A stretch of 64,000 nucleotides of DNA from the NCBI RefSeq assembly GCF_017912535.1, contig NZ_JAERQK010000004.1:124001-188000 (forward strand), read 5' to 3'. The translations under genes were made by a program, and so were the position numbers. This stretch comes from Motiliproteus sediminis (lineage in GTDB: Bacteria; Pseudomonadota; Gammaproteobacteria; Pseudomonadales; Balneatricaceae). The notes under the pieces were generated by a model. That model did no database searches. It was not told where the DNA came from and was given only the letters and a program-made list of their open reading frames with translations. Positions 60,083 through 64,000 of this stretch are shown here, one piece after another (within the stretch, counting starts at the first letter, position 1; each line of letters opens with the position of its first letter).

Positions 60083-61894
60083 ATGGGCTTCTGGCCGTTT
60101 CGAAATGCTAAATCCAGAGCGCTGCTGATTGAGGATCGCGGTGCCAGCCGCATCTATCAGCTAGCCGAAGTGGCGGGTAGCAAGAGTACCAGTCAAAAGG
60201 TGATGGAGCTGGCGTGGACGGCCGGTCCGGTGACCTTGATCGCATCCGTCGGCGGCTACTACTTCGGCAACGGTAAAATGCTGCCGACCAACACCCTGAT
60301 CTTTTTTATCGCTTATACCGTGATTGCCGGGGTGATCGGTCTGGCGGCGCATTTTATCTTCCGCCTGACGCGTGACAAAAAACTGCACGAGGCGCAGGAG
60401 CAGCTGACTGCCGTGGTGGGGAACCTTCCCGACCGTATTCTACAACTGCGGGATCTGCAGCTGCAGCAGCTTGATGAAGATGCGCGCCGGCTGGAGTCGG
60501 CGCGGCTGTTGCTGCAAGAGGTCGACCTTGGCCCCGAGTGGCTGGGTGTGGCGGTACGTACTCTGGGTGCGGAAGAGTCGCTGGTTCGACTGGCCGAAGA
60601 AGTAGAGGTCTTGCGCCGTGCCGGGCTGTACACCCGTATCGCCGATCTGGTCGCCCAGCAGCAGCATCGCATCGACGGATTGGTGGCTCGCTTTGCCGAC
60701 GACGTGCCGCAACTGGCAGAGCTGCTGCGCGCCCGTTTTCACGGCGAGCGACCCAGCCTGCAGCAGGGTGTCCCTCGCACCCGTTATTTCATCGAACGGA
60801 TCTTTGCCGCCATCGACGACGATGACGCCAGCCTGATGACCCAGACCGACGTGCAGGAGGTGTTTACCCTGCTGTTCGAACTGATGAGCGGGCGGCGAAT
60901 CCCGATGCTGGTGTTTGATTACTCCGGCGACTGGCAACTGGCGGAATCGACCAACGACTTGGAGAAGGAGCGGCTGCGTTTTCGCCTGGCTCGTTCGCGC
61001 AGCTACAGCCGCTTGCTGGCGCTGGCCACCTTTCTCAACGATTTTGGCGACAGCGCCTCGCTGGCGCCGGTGGGACTGACTGGTCAGCAGCTGCTGGAGT
61101 ATTGCCGTGAACAGATCGAATCCCTGCTGGCCGAGTATCAGGCGGAAGCACGGCGCAGCCCCCTGCGCCGGACCCTGAAGCAGGCGTTGGAAAAGGCGCT
61201 GGAGCTCTATCATCAGGCCTATCTGGCCAATCGGCAGACCGGCAAGGAGTTCGAACGGTTTCAACGCCATGTGGAAGCCTGGCGACGGGCGATTGCGGCC
61301 CGCCCCAAAGATGAACGTCAGATCGATGCCGGCGAAGGGGGAAGCGGACTGCAGATCATCGAGGACAGTATCTACCTCAACGATAAGCAGAAGATGAAAC
61401 TGGTCAGTGCGCTCTATAAGCCATTTCTCAAGCAAGCGCGCAACTATGAGCGGATGAACGATCCTGCGCGGCAGCTGCGGGTCATGAAGCACCTGGCGAT
61501 CCGTATCGCACTGGCGCTGGATGAACAGATCGAGTTGCGTAAACCGGAGGTTCAACGCGCCATCGATAACGCCAATACGCTCAACATGGGCTACTTCGAA
61601 AGTGATCTCAGCGTGCGTACCAAGATCGGCTGGGGTGAGGCGATGGTTAAGGAGCTGGAGAAAGATATGTGCCAGGCAGCCGAGGCGCTGGCCCAGGCGA
61701 TCTACCGCTTCTATGGTCTGCGGCTTGGCTCCCAGGCCCTGGAAGAGCTGCACCAACGCTACGGCGTCGATCCGGAGCAGATCCGGGCGTTTTACGCCGA
61801 GACACCCACTGCAGCGGATGTGGAACGCCATCTGCTCAAGCCGTTCCCGATTCCGCGGGCGCCGTTAGATTGGCGCCTGGCGCTGCGTGATTGA
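60083..61894 (+). CDS. Membrane-anchored helical protein of unknown function, 603 residues
   Basis: Two hydrophobic helices near the N-terminus (VTLIASVGGYYFG and FFIAYTVIAGVIGLAAHFIF) lead into a large cytoplasmic part. It is rich in Arg, Glu and Leu and is predominantly helical (LQLRDLQLQQLDEDARRLES, LKQALEKALELYHQAY). No catalytic motif is seen. It follows the MoxR/VWA pair by 87 bases and may belong to the same unit. The family is unknown to me. Confidence 0.7.
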   Translation: MGFWPFRNAKSRALLIEDRGASRIYQLAEVAGSKSTSQKVMELAWTAGPVTLIASVGGYYFGNGKMLPTNTLIFFIAYTVIAGVIGLAAHFIFRLTRDKKLHEAQEQLTAVVGNLPDRILQLRDLQLQQLDEDARRLESARLLLQEVDLGPEWLGVAVRTLGAEESLVRLAEEVEVLRRAGLYTRIADLVAQQQHRIDGLVARFADDVPQLAELLRARFHGERPSLQQGVPRTRYFIERIFAAIDDDDASLMTQTDVQEVFTLLFELMSGRRIPMLVFDYSGDWQLAESTNDLEKERLRFRLARSRSYSRLLALATFLNDFGDSASLAPVGLTGQQLLEYCREQIESLLAEYQAEARRSPLRRTLKQALEKALELYHQAYLANRQTGKEFERFQRHVEAWRRAIAARPKDERQIDAGEGGSGLQIIEDSIYLNDKQKMKLVSALYKPFLKQARNYERMNDPARQLRVMKHLAIRIALALDEQIELRKPEVQRAIDNANTLNMGYFESDLSVRTKIGWGEAMVKELEKDMCQAAEALAQAIYRFYGLRLGSQALEELHQRYGVDPEQIRAFYAETPTAADVERHLLKPFPIPRAPLDWRLALRD

Positions 61895-61921
61895 TCTCGG
61901 TGAATCAACCAGCGGTGGGGG

Positions 61922-62467
61922 CTATTCGAACAGCGAGGCATACTCCCCGTAACCCTCTTTCTCCAGCTCTGCCACAGGAATAAAACGCAGGGCAGCCGAG
62001 TTGATACAGTAACGCAGGCCGGTCGGCTCGGGACCATCCTTGAAGACGTGACCCAGGTGGGAATCGCCATACTTGCTGCGCAACTCCGTACGCGGCCAGA
62101 TCAGTTTGTAGTCGGTGTGGGTGACGATGAACTGCTCATCAATGGGTTGATAAAAGCTGGGCCAGCCAGTGCCCGACTTGTACTTGTGGGTGGAGGAGAA
62201 CAGCGGCTCACCGCTGACGATATCGACGTAGATGCCCGGTTTTTTATTGTCCCAGTACTCGTTGTCAAACGGTCGCTCGGTCGCATCCTGCTGGGTAACC
62301 TGATACTGCAGGGGCGTCAGCATCTGCTTCAGTTGTTCCGCAGGCGGCTTTTGATAGCGCATGGTCGCATCAGTTTCAGCAGCTGGCGCCAGCGGTGCCA
62401 GAGTTAGCCCCGCGGCAAGTGTCAGGGTGGTCATGGCGGTGCGAAGCGAGCGACTGATGGTCATCAT
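61922..62467 (-). CDS. msrB: Secreted peptide-methionine (R)-S-oxide reductase
   Basis: MsrB of 181 residues with an N-terminal signal peptide (ends ...LAPLAPAAE). The catalytic Cys154 is in RYCINSAAL, and GTGWPSF is the substrate-pocket motif. The CxxC zinc pairs of many MsrB enzymes are missing ([10 protein letters not shown] where zinc-binding forms have Cys), so this is the zinc-free type. It repairs methionine-R-sulfoxide in the periplasm and complements the secreted MsrA at 33611. Confidence 0.94.
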   Translation of the reverse strand: MMTISRSLRTAMTTLTLAAGLTLAPLAPAAETDATMRYQKPPAEQLKQMLTPLQYQVTQQDATERPFDNEYWDNKKPGIYVDIVSGEPLFSSTHKYKSGTGWPSFYQPIDEQFIVTHTDYKLIWPRTELRSKYGDSHLGHVFKDGPEPTGLRYCINSAALRFIPVAELEKEGYGEYASLFE

Positions 62468-62542
62468 TGTTCTCCGGGTTGATATATCGCATTGGTCTGT
62501 GGTGGCGGCGAAAAGTTTAGTTGATCAGCATGCCCGTCTTGC

Positions 62543-62995
62543 TCAGGGCGAAGCCGCCGCCTTGGCAAAGGAGGCCAGCGCGCTGCGCATTTTGTCCAGT
62601 ACCCCGGCACAGGTCTGCAGTTGATGGCGATGGGCGAGATAATCCGGGGTGTTGTAGCTCAGCCACACCTTGCCCTCCGCATCCTCCCAAGCCAGCGCCT
62701 TCAACGGCAGATCGATGGCGCTACCGCGGTCGCACTGCATCAGACGAGTACCGATGCTGGGGTTGCCGAAAAGCAGCAGTTGCGTGGGCGGCAGAGCTTG
62801 TCCTGCCTTGGCGGCTCCGGCCGCGTGGTCAATGCGCGCAAAAACGGTCATCCCTTTGCCGACAGCGGCCGCTTCAAGCCTGTCCAGTGTGGTTGAGACG
62901 TCGTGCGCGCTGCGCACGTGGGTAACCCCGCCGGCGGCGTGCAGGGGCGCTACCGGGACAATTAATAGCATTAGCAGTAGTGCTGGACGGTACAT
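62543..62995 (-). CDS. Exported DUF302 protein
   Basis: A 150-residue protein with a signal peptide (MYRPALLLMLLIVPVAPLHA). The DUF302 core is recognisable in VSTTLDRLEAAAVGKGMTVFARIDHAAGA, LLLFGNPSIGTRLMQ and IDLPLKALAWED. The ATG at 62995 has GGGAG eight bases upstream. DUF302 proteins are small periplasmic or cytoplasmic proteins of unknown role. Confidence 0.85.
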   Translation of the reverse strand: MYRPALLLMLLIVPVAPLHAAGGVTHVRSAHDVSTTLDRLEAAAVGKGMTVFARIDHAAGAAKAGQALPPTQLLLFGNPSIGTRLMQCDRGSAIDLPLKALAWEDAEGKVWLSYNTPDYLAHRHQLQTCAGVLDKMRSALASFAKAAASP

Positions 62996-63170
62996 CAGCT
63001 GTGCTCCCCTGCCAGTTGTTTGGATGCAACCCTGACGCCTGAACAATCCTGTTGTTACAGGGGTTTGATTAAACGGATGTTTGAACTATCGCTCAAGATG
63101 TTGATGCAGGTCCGCGCGCTTCATGGCGGATACCTCTTAAGCTTGGTCAGAGCGTGTTGGGAGTGATGGC

Positions 63171-64000
63171 ATGAGTCAGGAATCGGTACGGGTCGTGCGC
63201 GTTGCGCTGTTTTCTCATGTGGCGGCCACCTTGTTCAAATTGGTAACCGGGGTGATTACCGGCTCGGCGGCGTTGCTGAGCGAAGCGCTGCACAGCCTGC
63301 TGGATGTACTTAATCAGGCAGTACTGTTCAGCAGCGCGCGCAAGGGACGTGCTGCCGGCGATCACGTCTATGCCTATGGTCACGGAAAAACCCGCTATCT
63401 GGTCAACCTTTGGAGCTCCGTGGGACTGTTCTCGATCGGCTGTGGCCTGGGATTGGCCTGGAGCATCTATGCATTGCTGGCGGTAAGCAGGGAGCAACCG
63501 TTGCTGGACGGGGCCAACTGGACCCTGCTGTTGGCGGTCGCCGGCGGCTTGCTAATTCAGGGGTACAGTTTTTTTCTCGCCGCGCGTGACTTTGTCGGGC
63601 GGATGATGGTGGAGCGGCAGCGCAATCCATTTACCTATTTGTTGGGCTGTGGCGATGTGACCTTGGCGGTGATCGTGGTGCAGTCCAGCGCCGGATTGCT
63701 GGGGTTGATGATGGCGGGGGCCGGCGCGGTGGCCACACTGCTGACGCTCAACCCGCTCTGGGACGCGCTGGCCGCGCTCGGGATCGCGGTGTTGATGGGG
63801 TGGGTGGCTTACTATCTGGGCTACCTCTACATGCGTTACCTGACCGATGTGCGTGACCGGTCGGCCGAAACCGCCTTGCGCGAACTGGCCGAAGCCCGCC
63901 GGGCGGTGGAGCGCTGTGACCACATTCATTCGATCATTCTCGATGATCACCGCACGCTGGTATTTGCCGAAATTGAGCTGCAGCAGGAGGCGATGGTGTC
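63171..64000 (+). CDS. Cation diffusion facilitator family transporter, 3' end outside window
   Basis: The visible 276 residues begin MSQESVRVVRVALFSH. The helices show GSAALLSEALHSLLDVLNQ (metal-binding His/Asp face of helix 2) and YAYGHGKTRYLVNLWSS, which match CDF-type efflux proteins that export Zn/Co/Cd or Mn/Fe. The frame is open at the window end, so the C-terminal cytoplasmic domain is missing. There is one Shine-Dalgarno-like GGGAG eight bases before the ATG at 63171. Metal not determined. Confidence 0.85.
   Translation, partial: MSQESVRVVRVALFSHVAATLFKLVTGVITGSAALLSEALHSLLDVLNQAVLFSSARKGRAAGDHVYAYGHGKTRYLVNLWSSVGLFSIGCGLGLAWSIYALLAVSREQPLLDGANWTLLLAVAGGLLIQGYSFFLAARDFVGRMMVERQRNPFTYLLGCGDVTLAVIVVQSSAGLLGLMMAGAGAVATLLTLNPLWDALAALGIAVLMGWVAYYLGYLYMRYLTDVRDRSAETALRELAEARRAVERCDHIHSIILDDHRTLVFAEIELQQEAMV

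Overview
This window looks like chromosomal DNA of a GC-rich gammaproteobacterium of the Pseudomonadales/Oceanospirillales kind. The gene content supports this: AstA, HspQ, YejK, a MaeB malic enzyme with a phosphotransacetylase tail, a Pseudomonas-like ETF-ubiquinone oxidoreductase, DmdB/DmdC-like acyl-CoA genes, two HD-GYP proteins and two secreted methionine sulfoxide reductases. I could not run a search, so the genus is not fixed. No tRNA, rRNA or CRISPR array was seen.

Positions 1-35280 are ordinary core genome. They hold a partial thpR, yegQ/trhP, a UbiA-type prenyltransferase and class I fumarase; a sensor kinase that lacks its phospho-acceptor histidine; ETF-QO divergent from etfBA; maeB; and a fatty/branched acyl-CoA cluster (two AMP-forming ligases, a hotdog thioesterase, an alpha/beta hydrolase, a PAS kinase with a FixJ-type regulator, and a large acyl-CoA dehydrogenase). 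A TolC-like protein, a LysR regulator, yejK, an ethylbenzene-dehydrogenase-like cytochrome, HD-GYP plus hemerythrin, astA, a DJ-1 protein, msrA and hspQ follow. The stretch ends in a class I glutamine amidotransferase gene.

Positions about 35277-46684 are an AT-rich integrated element of roughly 11.4 kb. It sits inside the amidotransferase gene, exactly at the codons of the catalytic His-Pro-Glu motif. The left junction carries a recoded 3' end that keeps the gene open; the original 3' end is stranded beyond the right junction at 46674-46841. An 11-bp identical core lies at both junctions, and a large serine recombinase sits beside the right one. The cargo is two GIY-YIG nuclease-like proteins, a second large-serine-recombinase-shaped protein without catalytic residues, a small resolvase, a small HTH protein, and a 585-residue protein with family A polymerase motifs preceded by long direct repeats. 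An H-NS-like protein next to an inverted repeat, and a lipoprotein, complete it. I recognise no anti-phage system. The polymerase-like protein with its repeats is the most unusual part and suggests that the element may replicate itself.

Positions 46842-64000 return to core genome. They contain a frameshifted SHOCT-type small gene, yfaZ, a YciC-like protein, azlCD, a compact run with arfB, a YciH/SUI1 protein and a lipid kinase, yfbR, rubredoxin, a second HD-GYP protein, a ChaC-like cyclotransferase, a fluoroacetate-dehalogenase-like hydrolase, a MoxR ATPase with a VWA partner, msrB, a DUF302 protein and a partial cation diffusion facilitator.
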